Shown: positions 16,028-25,313 of the stretch, one piece after another
Layout: each line of letters starts with the position of its first letter
How positions within the stretch are numbered: the first letter of the stretch is position 1
DNA from: Flavobacterium terrisoli
Lineage (GTDB): Bacteria > Bacteroidota > Bacteroidia > Flavobacteriales > Flavobacteriaceae
NCBI RefSeq assembly: GCF_030167905.1
Contig: NZ_JARGNA010000002.1
Location: 62,001 to 126,000 of the forward strand
Direction of reading: 5' to 3'
Length of the DNA stretch: 64,000 nt
Translations under genes and position numbers: made by a program
Notes under the pieces: model-generated
What the model was told of the DNA's origin: nothing
Seen by the model: only the letters and a program-made list of their open reading frames with translations
Databases searched by the model: none

Positions 16028-18536
16028 ATTAGTCTATTCCTTTTTTGTTTTACTTTTTTCGTTGGTCCAATGTTTGGCGCAAGGAGAAAAGAAGGCCATT
16101 CCATTGAAAAATATTTTGGCCCAAATCACTCAGCAACATGACGTGAAATTCAGTTATATTGAAGATGAAATTGCAGTTTATTCCGTTATTATCCCGGATG
16201 CAACCTGGACATTGGAACAAAAAATTGACTACTTAAAAAAGGAAACCAAACTTGGATTCAAACTGATAATTGAAAAATATTATACGATTTTCAACGACCA
16301 AAAATTAGACAAACCGCTTTGTGGGTTTTTGGTCGACGCTGATACCGGGAGTGGCATTGAAAATGCCGTACTCAAAATTGAAAAAACCGCTGTTGCTGTT
16401 TTTACGAATGAAAAAGGGTATTTTGAATTGCCAAAAGTTTCCTCTAATTTGATAACGGTACAACACCAGAGTTATCAATCGTTTAGCATCAATCCAGAAG
16501 ATTTATATATTTCCAGCTGCCCGAAGTTCAAGTTACAATCGATTACGCAAACCCTTGAGGAAGTTGTGGCGCAGAAGTATCTGGCCACCGGAATCAGCAG
16601 AAAAAGTGATGGCTCGATTGAAGTAAAACCAAGAAAATTTGGCATTTTACCGGGTTTAACCGAACCCGATGTCCTGCAAACCATGCAACAGGTTCCCGGC
16701 ATCATCAGTATAGACGAAACGATTTCTAATATCAATGTTCGTGGTGGAACACATGACCAAAACCTATTTCTTTGGAACGGCATCCGAATGTTTCAAACCG
16801 GGCATTTTTTTGGTTTGATTTCTGCTTTTAATCCTTCTTTGGCACAAACCATTTCGATTACTAAGAATGGCAGTTCAGCCTTTTTTGGTGAAAGTGTTTC
16901 GAGTTTGGTCGACATTTCTTCCCGAACCAATATTGTCGAGGAAACCAACAGCAGCATCAGCACCAACCTCATCAGCTCAGAGTTTTATACCAAATTAAAA
17001 GTCTCGGAGAAGGCCAATCTGACTTTGTCGGGCAGGCGTTCGCTGACCGATTTTTTTAAATCGCCGACGTATCGAAATTACAGCAATCGTATTTTCCAGA
17101 ATACCGTGATTACCGATTTGAATAACAATGAAATTGTGAATTACAAAAGCAATGTAGCCTTTTATTTTTATGATATTACAGCACAGTTTCAGCAAAAAAT
17201 AGGTGAAAACGACTTGAATATTGACATCATCGCCATTGAAAACACTTTACAGTTCAATCAATATTCTACTGATTTGAACAGAAACAGCGCTTTGGAACAG
17301 GAGAATTTTGGTGCCACGATACAATGGAAAACCCGTTGGAATCCAAAACACAGAACAGAATTCAAAGGTTATTTTTCAAGTTATGATTTGAATTCGACTA
17401 ATGAAACTTTGGAAAGTAATCAGATTTTACAACAAAAGAACAAAGTACTTGACACCGGATTTCAAGTTGGGCATTCGAATCAAATTTCAAAACAAATTAT
17501 TTTTAATTCCGGCTACCAATTCAATGAAACCGGCGTGACCAATTTTGACAAAGTCAATCTGCCGCTATTCTCGAGAACGATTACCAATGTTTTACTGACG
17601 CATGTTGGAATCGCAGAAGGTGTTTTTGAAACCGAAAACAAAAAGACATTTTTAAAAGCCGGTTTGCGGGCGAATTACTTTGATAAGTTTGATTTCTTTC
17701 TTTTGGAACCGCGGCTTCAGTTCAATCAGGCGTTGACTTCTGAGTTGCGATTGGAAATTTTGGGCGAACAAAAAAGCCAAACGCTTTCCCAAATTATTGA
17801 CCTGCAACAGGATTTTTTAGGGGTGGAAAAACGAAGATGGACTTTGGCCAACAATTCAACCATTCCGATACAAAAGAGTAATCAGATATCATTGGGATTT
17901 AGTTATAAAAAGAACAATTGGTTGTTGACTTTGGATAATTTCTACAAAAAAATAACCGGAATCACCAGCAGCAGTCAGGGTTTTCAGAACCAATTTGAGT
18001 TGGAAAAAACCATTGGTGATTATCAGGTAATTGGTACAGAATTCTTAATCCAAAAGACTCTTAATCGATTTTACACTTGGCTGAGTTATTCCTATAATGA
18101 CAATCGATATGATTTTGAGTCTTTATCCGACACTACTTTTCCCAACAACTATGCGATTACCCATGCCATTTCCTGGGCAGGAATTTATGAATGGAAAAAG
18201 TTTAAATTGGCTTTGGGAACCAAGTGGCATACCGGAAAACCGATTACCACGCCAACTTCTTTTACGGTAACGGATGCCAATCCTAACATCGTTTACAATT
18301 CGCCCAACAATTCAAAATTAAAGGATTATATTCAGTTTAATTTTTCAGCCTCAAAAAATTGGAAACTAAACGACAAACTGACTTTACAAACGGCAATGTC
18401 GGTACTCAACTTATTTGACCATGAAAACAGCCTGAATCGTTTTTACAGAGTGAATCCTAACAATAATACGGTCGAAAGCGTTGATACTTTTTCTTTGGAA
18501 GTGACGCCGAACTTTAATGTAAAGCTCAGTTTTTAG
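16014..18536 (+). CDS. TonB-dependent receptor with N-terminal STN signalling domain
   Basis: An 840-residue outer-membrane receptor. The signal peptide ends VQCLAQ. Next comes an STN (secretin/TonB short N-terminal) domain (about 25-100, IPLKNILAQITQQHDVKFSY), the part that contacts FecR. A carboxypeptidase-regulatory-like beta domain follows (about 105-175), then the plug with PDVLQTMQQVPGIISID and INVRGGTHDQNLFLWNGI, then the barrel. ATG 16014 is preferred to the adjacent TTG 16011. No SusD-like partner follows, so glycan uptake of the Sus type is unlikely. A siderophore, metal chelate or vitamin is more probable, but the substrate is not identifiable. Confidence 0.9.
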   Translation: MLKNRLVYSFFVLLFSLVQCLAQGEKKAIPLKNILAQITQQHDVKFSYIEDEIAVYSVIIPDATWTLEQKIDYLKKETKLGFKLIIEKYYTIFNDQKLDKPLCGFLVDADTGSGIENAVLKIEKTAVAVFTNEKGYFELPKVSSNLITVQHQSYQSFSINPEDLYISSCPKFKLQSITQTLEEVVAQKYLATGISRKSDGSIEVKPRKFGILPGLTEPDVLQTMQQVPGIISIDETISNINVRGGTHDQNLFLWNGIRMFQTGHFFGLISAFNPSLAQTISITKNGSSAFFGESVSSLVDISSRTNIVEETNSSISTNLISSEFYTKLKVSEKANLTLSGRRSLTDFFKSPTYRNYSNRIFQNTVITDLNNNEIVNYKSNVAFYFYDITAQFQQKIGENDLNIDIIAIENTLQFNQYSTDLNRNSALEQENFGATIQWKTRWNPKHRTEFKGYFSSYDLNSTNETLESNQILQQKNKVLDTGFQVGHSNQISKQIIFNSGYQFNETGVTNFDKVNLPLFSRTITNVLLTHVGIAEGVFETENKKTFLKAGLRANYFDKFDFFLLEPRLQFNQALTSELRLEILGEQKSQTLSQIIDLQQDFLGVEKRRWTLANNSTIPIQKSNQISLGFSYKKNNWLLTLDNFYKKITGITSSSQGFQNQFELEKTIGDYQVIGTEFLIQKTLNRFYTWLSYSYNDNRYDFESLSDTTFPNNYAITHAISWAGIYEWKKFKLALGTKWHTGKPITTPTSFTVTDANPNIVYNSPNNSKLKDYIQFNFSASKNWKLNDKLTLQTAMSVLNLFDHENSLNRFYRVNPNNNTVESVDTFSLEVTPNFNVKLSF

Positions 18537-18540
18537 CATA

Positions 18541-18570
18541 AAAAAAGGCTGAAAATTCAGCCTTTATATT
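18541..18570. terminator. Bidirectional terminator between TonB receptor and argS
   Basis: AAAGGCTGA (18544-18552) pairs with TCAGCCTTT (18557-18565) around AAAT. A-runs precede and T-rich sequence follows, serving both convergent genes. Confidence 0.82.
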
Positions 18571-18572
18571 TT

Positions 18573-20351
18573 TTACATTCTTTCCGGAACATCAATTCCC
18601 AGTAGCCTGAATGCTGATTTTATCGTTTCGCCAACCTTTTTGGAAAGTTGAACCCTGAATGTTTTCTTATTTAAATTTTCTTCGCCTAAAATCGAAACCG
18701 ATTGGTAGAACGAGTTGTATTCCTTAACCAATTCATACGTATAATTGGCAATCAAAGCCGGACTGTGATTGTTGGCCGCATTTTGAATCACTTCAGGGAA
18801 AAGTTCGATTTGTTTCAACAATTCTTTTTCTTTTTCATGTAATTCGATGGCAGTTGTGTTCACATTCAAATCAAAATTGGCTTTGCGCAAAATCGATTGG
18901 ATACGTGCATAAGTATATTGAATAAACGGACCGGTGTTTCCAGCGAAATCAACCGATTCTTCCGGGTTGAAGAGAATTTGTTTCTTTGGATCTACTTTTA
19001 AGATATAATATTTCAAAGCACCAAGACCAATCGTTTTGAATAGTTTGGCTTTTTCATCCGCGGAATAACCTTCCAATTTTCCCAATTCTGTTGCAATTCT
19101 TCCGGCGGTTTCAGTCATTTCTTCCATCAAATCATCGGCATCAACCACTGTTCCTTCACGTGATTTCATTTTTCCTGAAGGCAATTCCACCATACCGTAT
19201 GACAAGTGATACAAATCTTCCGCCCAGTCAAATCCGAGTTTTTTCAGGATTAAGAACAATACTTTGAAGTGATAATCCTGTTCGTTTCCAACGGTGTAAA
19301 CCATTCCACCGACATCCGGAAAATCTTTCACACGCTGGATGGCCGTTCCGATATCCTGCGTCATATAAACCGCTGTTCCATCAGAACGCAACACGATTTT
19401 TCTGTCCAATCCATCTTCGGTTAAATCAATCCAAACCGAACCGTCAGGATCTTTTTCGAATATGCCTTTTTCCAAACCAAACTGAACGACTTCTTTTCCT
19501 AATAAATACGTATTGCTTTCGTAATAATAACTGTCGAAATCAACACCTAAGTTTTTATAGGTTTGGGCAAAACCGTCATAAACCCATTGGTTCATCATAC
19601 TCCAAAGTGCTATTGTATCTTCATCTCCGGCTTCCCAATCCAATAGCATTTGCTGGGCTTCCAAAATAATCGGCGCCTGTTTTTTGGCTTCGTCTTCGGT
19701 TTTTCCCTGAGCAATTAATTCACTGATTTGGGCTTTATATTCCTGATCAAATTTCACATAGAAATTCCCAACCAACTTATCGCCTTTTAATCCAGCAGAT
19801 TCAGGTGTTTGGCCTTCGCCAAATTTCTGCCAGGCCAACATCGATTTACAGATGTGGATTCCACGGTCATTGATGATTTGGGTTTTGTATACTTTTTTGC
19901 CTGAGGCTTTGATAATTTCTGCCACCGAATAACCCAAAAGGTTGTTACGAACGTGACCTAAATGCAACGGTTTGTTAGTATTTGGGGAAGAATATTCCAC
20001 CATTACCGCTTTAGCATTTGGCGTAGCCGAAACAAATCCGAAATCCTCATTACTTTTAATATTGTTGAAGAAATTCAAATAATAATCATCAGAAACGACA
20101 ATATTCAAAAAGCCCGAAACCACATTAAAACGAACGACTTCTTCCGCATTAGTCACAAGATAATCACCTATTTTAGTCCCTATTTCAATCGGGTTTCCTT
20201 TGATTACTTTCAGCAAAGGAAAAATAACCATCGTAATATCACCTTCAAAATCTTTGCGAGTCAATTGGAACTCAACCCTGTCAACGGTAACGCTGAATAA
20301 TTCCTGAATAGCAACTTGAATGTGTTTGGTTAAAATTTGTGAAAGCTTCAT
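18573..20351 (-). CDS. argS: Arginyl-tRNA synthetase
   Basis: A 592-residue class I synthetase that charges tRNA-Arg with arginine. The N-terminal Add1 domain precedes the catalytic site motif NTNKPLHLGHVRNNLLG (HLGH variant of HIGH). DVGGMVYTVGNEQDYHFKVL lies mid-protein, and GKMKSREG stands where KMSKS is expected, a usual variation in ArgRS. A C-terminal helical DALR anticodon-binding domain ends LLGIDVPERM. The frame continues 11 residues upstream, but MKLSQILTKHIQ at ATG 20351 is the normal start. A TATCTTTG -7 box lies at 20372-20379 on the minus strand. Confidence 0.96.
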   Translation of the reverse strand: MKLSQILTKHIQVAIQELFSVTVDRVEFQLTRKDFEGDITMVIFPLLKVIKGNPIEIGTKIGDYLVTNAEEVVRFNVVSGFLNIVVSDDYYLNFFNNIKSNEDFGFVSATPNAKAVMVEYSSPNTNKPLHLGHVRNNLLGYSVAEIIKASGKKVYKTQIINDRGIHICKSMLAWQKFGEGQTPESAGLKGDKLVGNFYVKFDQEYKAQISELIAQGKTEDEAKKQAPIILEAQQMLLDWEAGDEDTIALWSMMNQWVYDGFAQTYKNLGVDFDSYYYESNTYLLGKEVVQFGLEKGIFEKDPDGSVWIDLTEDGLDRKIVLRSDGTAVYMTQDIGTAIQRVKDFPDVGGMVYTVGNEQDYHFKVLFLILKKLGFDWAEDLYHLSYGMVELPSGKMKSREGTVVDADDLMEEMTETAGRIATELGKLEGYSADEKAKLFKTIGLGALKYYILKVDPKKQILFNPEESVDFAGNTGPFIQYTYARIQSILRKANFDLNVNTTAIELHEKEKELLKQIELFPEVIQNAANNHSPALIANYTYELVKEYNSFYQSVSILGEENLNKKTFRVQLSKKVGETIKSAFRLLGIDVPERM

Positions 20352-20559
20352 TGTAATTTCTTTTTGGTTGGCAAAGATAAACATTAGAATATAAATTTCA
20401 GGAATTGGTTTTGGATTATAATTTCGAATATTTTATAAGTTAAAATTATCTATTTGTAAGAATTAATCTTAAATAAAATAAAATATTATGTGTTTCATCG
20501 ATTTTTTTTGCATTTAAACGATAATATCATTCATATTTGCTTTGTCAAAATCCCAAATC

Positions 20560-23500
20560 ATGAAAAAGTTATTACTATTTGCACTATTCTTAATCACCGC
20601 GCTCGGTTTCTCACAGCCGATAACAGTGAGTTCAACTACCTACACTGTACCCCAATTGGTTAACAATGTTTTGATCAATTCTCCCTGTGTTTCGGCTACC
20701 AATGTAACCTCGAGTACAGGAACCAACTTTGGTTCGTCTAACGGGATTGGTTTCTTTCAAAATACCAATCCAACTTTTCCAATGCAAAGTGGTGTTGTAT
20801 TGAGTACCGGAAATGCAATGAATGCACCAGGACCAAACACTTCATTGTTAAATGACGGTTCAACATCTTGGCCCGGAGATACAGCGCTTGAAGCTACTTT
20901 AGCAGCAGCGGGAATTTCAATGGTTTCTAAAAATGCAACAGTGTTGGAATTTGACTTTACGCCTATTTCACCCAATTTCAGTTTTGACTTTATCTTTGCT
21001 TCAGAAGAGTATGGTAACTTTCAATGTCAGTATTCAGATGCATTTGCTTTCTTATTGACCAATATGAATACGGGCATAACAACCAACTTGGCGGTTGTTC
21101 CGAATACCAATAATCCTATTTCTGTAATTACAATCAGGGATTTTTTATATAATTCCTCATGTCCTTCGGTCAACCCTCAATACTTCGGAAGTTTTAATGG
21201 TGGTTCAAATGCTGCAGGTGCTCCGATTAACTTCAACGGCCAGACCAGTGTTTTGACAGCTGCGTCTGTCTTAACACCGGGAGTTCCATATCATATTAAA
21301 TTGGTCATCGCTGACAGGTTAGATCCAGAATCGGATTCTGCCATTTTTATATCGTCTGATACTTTTAATATCGGGCAAGACGTTTTAGGATTGGATTTGA
21401 CCACATCAAGTAATACGGCATTGTGCTATGGTTCTACACACACTATAAACACTAATTTGCCAGCATCAGATTATACTTTTACCTGGGAAAGAAACGGTTC
21501 AACCCTTGCTGGTGAAACGAGTCCAAATTTAGTAATCAATCAACCGGGAACTTATACGGTAAATTATACCAATAACACGAATTTTTGCCAACCGGTATCA
21601 GATTCGGTAACCATTGAATACTATTCTGAGATTTCATCACCGAATCCATTCGACCTTTACAAATGTGATACAGCAGCAACAAATTACACCTATAACCTGG
21701 ACTTAAATACCGACAGAGTAAAACAAGGATTGGATCCTGCCACTATAGTATCTTATCATGTTTCCCAAAACGATGCGGATAATAATCTTAATCCGTTGAC
21801 TTTACAATATGTTAGCCCGGGAAATCAGACCATCTATGTCCGAATTCAATTGCCAAACGGCTGTTTCAGGGTCAAATCGTTTGATTTGCTTGTGGCGCCA
21901 CCACCTACAGCCAACCAGCCACAGGATTTGGTTATGTGTGCCAGACCGGAAACCGGAACGGATGCCCGCTTTAACTTAACAAGTTTAAGACCTTTTATTT
22001 TGGGTGGACAGTCAACCAGTATTTATACCGTTAGATTTTACACATCTTTAAACAATGCAACCAATGACATTAGCCCTATTGGAAATGCCGGGACTTTCCT
22101 TTCATCCGGTCAAACGATTTATGTAAGGGTTTATAATACAATCGATCCGGGTTGTTATAGCCTTACCAGCTTTAATTTGATTGTCAATCCAATTCCGGAT
22201 GTCGATATTTTGGAAGATGTAATAGTTTGTAACAGCTATACTTTGCTTCCACTTACCAATGGTAACTATTTCTCAGCGGCAAACGGAACTGGAACACCAA
22301 TGTTTGCCGGTGATATTATTACGGAAACACAAACCATATATATCTATAACCAACCGGGCGGACCCGGAACATGTGGTAATGGCAGTTCATTTGAAGTTAC
22401 CGTTATTGATGTATCTGACTTAACTCCTGATGACGTAACCAATTGTGGAAGCTATACTTTACCTGCATTGGAATTAGGAAAATATTATACCGGTCCGGGC
22501 GCAACAGGAACAGAAATCCCTGCCGGAACAGTAATCAGTTCGTCACAAACCATCTATTTTTATTTTGTAACAGAAACACCTCCTGTTTGTATTGTTGATT
22601 CAAGTTTTGATGTTACAATATTACCGACTATTGAAGTTGGCGAAAGACCTAATGTTTTTGATTGTACTTCTTATACTTTACCGGCATTGACAATTGGAAA
22701 CTATTTCACCGGACCAAGTGGAACCGGAACTCAATTGGCTGCAGGAACTCAAATTACCACAACACAAACCATCTATGTTTTTGGCACAACTTCAGGCGCT
22801 ACTCCTTGTACGAGTGAGGATATTTTTGAAGTAGTGATTGGCATAGCCCAACCTCAAAACATTTCGCAATGTAACGGATATACTTTGCCACAATTACCGG
22901 TTGGAAATTATTACACCGGACCAATGGGAACAGGGCAATTAATTCCGGGAGGAACAGTAATCAATTCAAGCGCTACAGTATATATTTATGCTCCAACAAC
23001 AAGTGGCGGAGCAAACTGTACCGATAATTTATTCTTTACTTTGAATATCTCACAACCGGATATTGATGTTTTAAGCGATGTTTCGGTTTGTGAAAGTTAT
23101 ACTTTACCGGCATTAACCAATGGTGAATATCATACAGAAACTGACGGCGCAGGAACGATGTTATATCCTGGAGACGTTATCCTTTCTACGCAAACGCTTT
23201 ATATCTTTAAAAGACTAAACGCTAATTGTTTTAATCAATCGAGCTTTACAGTAACTATTAATCCGCTACCGGCGATTAGTTCAAGATCTGACATTGATAT
23301 TTGTGACCAATACGTTTTGACTGCTTTACAAGTCGGAAATTATTTCACAGGACCTGATGGTACCGGTGATATGCTACCCGGCGGAACTGTTATCACTACT
23401 TCACAAAGAATTTACATTTATGCTACTTCAGGGACAACTGAACCTGTTTGTACTGCACAAAATAGTTTTGAGATCAATATATTTACTACTTCTGCCGATG

Positions 23501-25173
23501 AACTGGCTGATGTAACAACCTGTGATAGTTATACTTTACCTACATTATCCGTAAGCAATAGATATTTCACCCAATCTGGTGGACCAACCGGAACCGGAAC
23601 AGAAATTTTACCCGGAACCGTGATAACGACTTCTCAGACCATTTACATTTTTAAAGAATCTGAAATCAGAACCTCTTTCTCATGTATTGATGAGACTTCA
23701 TTTGATGTCACCATTAACCATACCCCGGTAATTCCGGCCATGGCCAACATTTCTGCCTGTAATTCTTATACATTGGCACCTTTGACTGTTGGTGATTACT
23801 ATACCGGACCAAACGCTACCGGAACTTTACTAAATGCAGGTGATGCAATCACTTCAAGCCAGACAATCTATGTTTATGCCCATACGAACACTTCACCGGA
23901 TTGTTCAAGTCAAATCAGTTTCAATGTTACCATTTTCAATGTAGACAATGTACCGAATGTGACCATTTGTGAGAGCTATATTTTACCGGCATTAACGGTC
24001 GGAAGATATTTTACAGGACCAAACGGTACTGGCGTAATGCTAAACGCCGGAACTACAGTTTCAACTTCTCAAACCGTTTATGTTTATGCCGTTTCTCCTT
24101 TTACACCAAGTTGTACTGATGAAACTTCATTCACCGTAACCATAATTGACACACCGATAGCGAATGCTGTTCCGGCTGCTCAAAGAACTGTTTGTGATGA
24201 AGACGGAACCAATGATGGCGTGACTTCGTTTAATTTAACCAATTTGTCAGCCACTGTTTTAGGTGCTCAAACCGGAAGCGAATTTAGCATTGCCTATTAT
24301 GCTACTATGGCTGATGCCGCAAACCTATCCAGTCCAATTACCAGCACTACACTTACGACAGTATATGTTAGGGTTAGCAATACATTAGCGACCAGTTGTT
24401 TTGATATCAAACCAATAACAATAATTGTAAATGCATTGCCAAGACCAACACCGGTTGACGGTATCATCTGTTTCGACAGTGAAACCCAAACGCTATTGAA
24501 TCCTTACACTATCCATAGTGGTTTAACAACATCTGGTCACACTTTCGTTTGGACAAATGAAACCGGAACAACTGTTGGAACGGGAGCCAATTTTACCGCA
24601 ATTTTACCGGGAGTATATACCTTGGTGGTAACCAGAACTGCTACAGGCTGTGTATCCGAACCGATAAATGTAAACGTTACGCCTTCTGAACCGGCCGTGG
24701 TTACTTGCGAAGTAGTGGACGATTTTGCAGACACACAATCAATCCATGTTACTGCTACAGGACAAGGCAATAATTTTGAGTACCAATTGGATCAAGGTGT
24801 CTTCCAGGACAGTCCGGTTTTTGAAGATGTGGCTTCAGGTATTCACACTGTTACCGTAAGAGATAAAAACGGTTGTGGTTCAACAACCATTCAGGTGATT
24901 GTGATCAACTATCCAAAATACTTCACACCAAATGGTGATAGCATTCACGATAGCTGGAATATTAAAGATTTAGCCAACCAACCAACCGCAACGATCATCA
25001 TTTTTGATCGATACGGAAAAATAATTACCCAGATCAAACCAAGCGGATACGGTTGGGACGGAACTTACAATGGCAACATGATGCCGTCAGATGATTATTG
25101 GTTTACGGTTAGTTATACCGATGAAAACCAAGTCAATCAGGAATTCAGATCGCACTTTGCGATGAAACGATAA
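20560..25173 (+). CDS. T9SS-secreted choice-of-anchor L protein with nine tandem Cys repeats
   Basis: A 1537-residue exported protein. Signal peptide MKKLLLFALFLITALGFSQ. A choice-of-anchor L domain follows (to about residue 275; FDFTPISPNFSFDFIFASEE, VIADRLDPESDSAIFI), then an Ig-like domain and two modules of about 95 residues. Nine tandem repeats of about 72 residues come next (22201-24150). The C-terminus is a type B T9SS sorting domain (YPKYFTPNGDSIHDSWNI, FDRYGKIITQI, GWDGTYNGNMMPSDDYWFTV). It should be exported by Sec, cross the outer membrane through the T9SS and act as a surface or adhesive protein. The start is ATG 20560; an in-frame TTG upstream would spoil the signal peptide. Confidence 0.9.
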   Translation: MKKLLLFALFLITALGFSQPITVSSTTYTVPQLVNNVLINSPCVSATNVTSSTGTNFGSSNGIGFFQNTNPTFPMQSGVVLSTGNAMNAPGPNTSLLNDGSTSWPGDTALEATLAAAGISMVSKNATVLEFDFTPISPNFSFDFIFASEEYGNFQCQYSDAFAFLLTNMNTGITTNLAVVPNTNNPISVITIRDFLYNSSCPSVNPQYFGSFNGGSNAAGAPINFNGQTSVLTAASVLTPGVPYHIKLVIADRLDPESDSAIFISSDTFNIGQDVLGLDLTTSSNTALCYGSTHTINTNLPASDYTFTWERNGSTLAGETSPNLVINQPGTYTVNYTNNTNFCQPVSDSVTIEYYSEISSPNPFDLYKCDTAATNYTYNLDLNTDRVKQGLDPATIVSYHVSQNDADNNLNPLTLQYVSPGNQTIYVRIQLPNGCFRVKSFDLLVAPPPTANQPQDLVMCARPETGTDARFNLTSLRPFILGGQSTSIYTVRFYTSLNNATNDISPIGNAGTFLSSGQTIYVRVYNTIDPGCYSLTSFNLIVNPIPDVDILEDVIVCNSYTLLPLTNGNYFSAANGTGTPMFAGDIITETQTIYIYNQPGGPGTCGNGSSFEVTVIDVSDLTPDDVTNCGSYTLPALELGKYYTGPGATGTEIPAGTVISSSQTIYFYFVTETPPVCIVDSSFDVTILPTIEVGERPNVFDCTSYTLPALTIGNYFTGPSGTGTQLAAGTQITTTQTIYVFGTTSGATPCTSEDIFEVVIGIAQPQNISQCNGYTLPQLPVGNYYTGPMGTGQLIPGGTVINSSATVYIYAPTTSGGANCTDNLFFTLNISQPDIDVLSDVSVCESYTLPALTNGEYHTETDGAGTMLYPGDVILSTQTLYIFKRLNANCFNQSSFTVTINPLPAISSRSDIDICDQYVLTALQVGNYFTGPDGTGDMLPGGTVITTSQRIYIYATSGTTEPVCTAQNSFEINIFTTSADELADVTTCDSYTLPTLSVSNRYFTQSGGPTGTGTEILPGTVITTSQTIYIFKESEIRTSFSCIDETSFDVTINHTPVIPAMANISACNSYTLAPLTVGDYYTGPNATGTLLNAGDAITSSQTIYVYAHTNTSPDCSSQISFNVTIFNVDNVPNVTICESYILPALTVGRYFTGPNGTGVMLNAGTTVSTSQTVYVYAVSPFTPSCTDETSFTVTIIDTPIANAVPAAQRTVCDEDGTNDGVTSFNLTNLSATVLGAQTGSEFSIAYYATMADAANLSSPITSTTLTTVYVRVSNTLATSCFDIKPITIIVNALPRPTPVDGIICFDSETQTLLNPYTIHSGLTTSGHTFVWTNETGTTVGTGANFTAILPGVYTLVVTRTATGCVSEPINVNVTPSEPAVVTCEVVDDFADTQSIHVTATGQGNNFEYQLDQGVFQDSPVFEDVASGIHTVTVRDKNGCGSTTIQVIVINYPKYFTPNGDSIHDSWNIKDLANQPTATIIIFDRYGKIITQIKPSGYGWDGTYNGNMMPSDDYWFTVSYTDENQVNQEFRSHFAMKR
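22201..24150 (+). repeat. Nine tandem coding repeats of about 216 bp
   Basis: Each unit encodes about 72 residues with the shared plan C-x-SYTLPAL-x-x-G-x-Y-x-TGP-x-GTGT, then AGT-x-ITTSQTIYVY, then a second Cys and a strand ending F-x-VTI. Two cysteines per unit recur throughout, one before SYTLP and one before the last strand. Unit 7 is longer by a few residues (SGGPTGTG insert). DNA identity between units is moderate, so this is an old protein repeat, not a recent DNA array. Confidence 0.88.
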
Positions 25174-25195
25174 AACCCCTTAACTATATATTCCT

Positions 25196-25228
25196 AAAAA
25201 ACTCTCAAAATATTTTGAGAGTTTTTTG
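25196..25228. terminator. Terminator after the choice-of-anchor L gene
   Basis: ACTCTCAAAA (25201-25210) pairs with TTTTGAGAGT (25213-25222), flanked by A-run and T-run. It sits 23 bases past the stop. Confidence 0.82.
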
Positions 25229-25313
25229 CTTTTTAGTGTAACAATTAAACGCAATTTTAGTCTATTCCTGTAATAAATAAACCTCAAAACAATTAAACAT
25301 CAAGTAAAGCAAA

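Noticed and set aside
16014..18536. Sus-type glycan utilisation locus
   Set aside because: There is no SusD-like gene after the receptor and no glycoside hydrolase or polysaccharide lyase anywhere in the window.
22201..24150. Regular repeats that could be mistaken for a CRISPR or satellite array
   Set aside because: The period of about 216 bases keeps one reading frame, units differ at many bases and encode a conserved protein pattern, so they are domain repeats.
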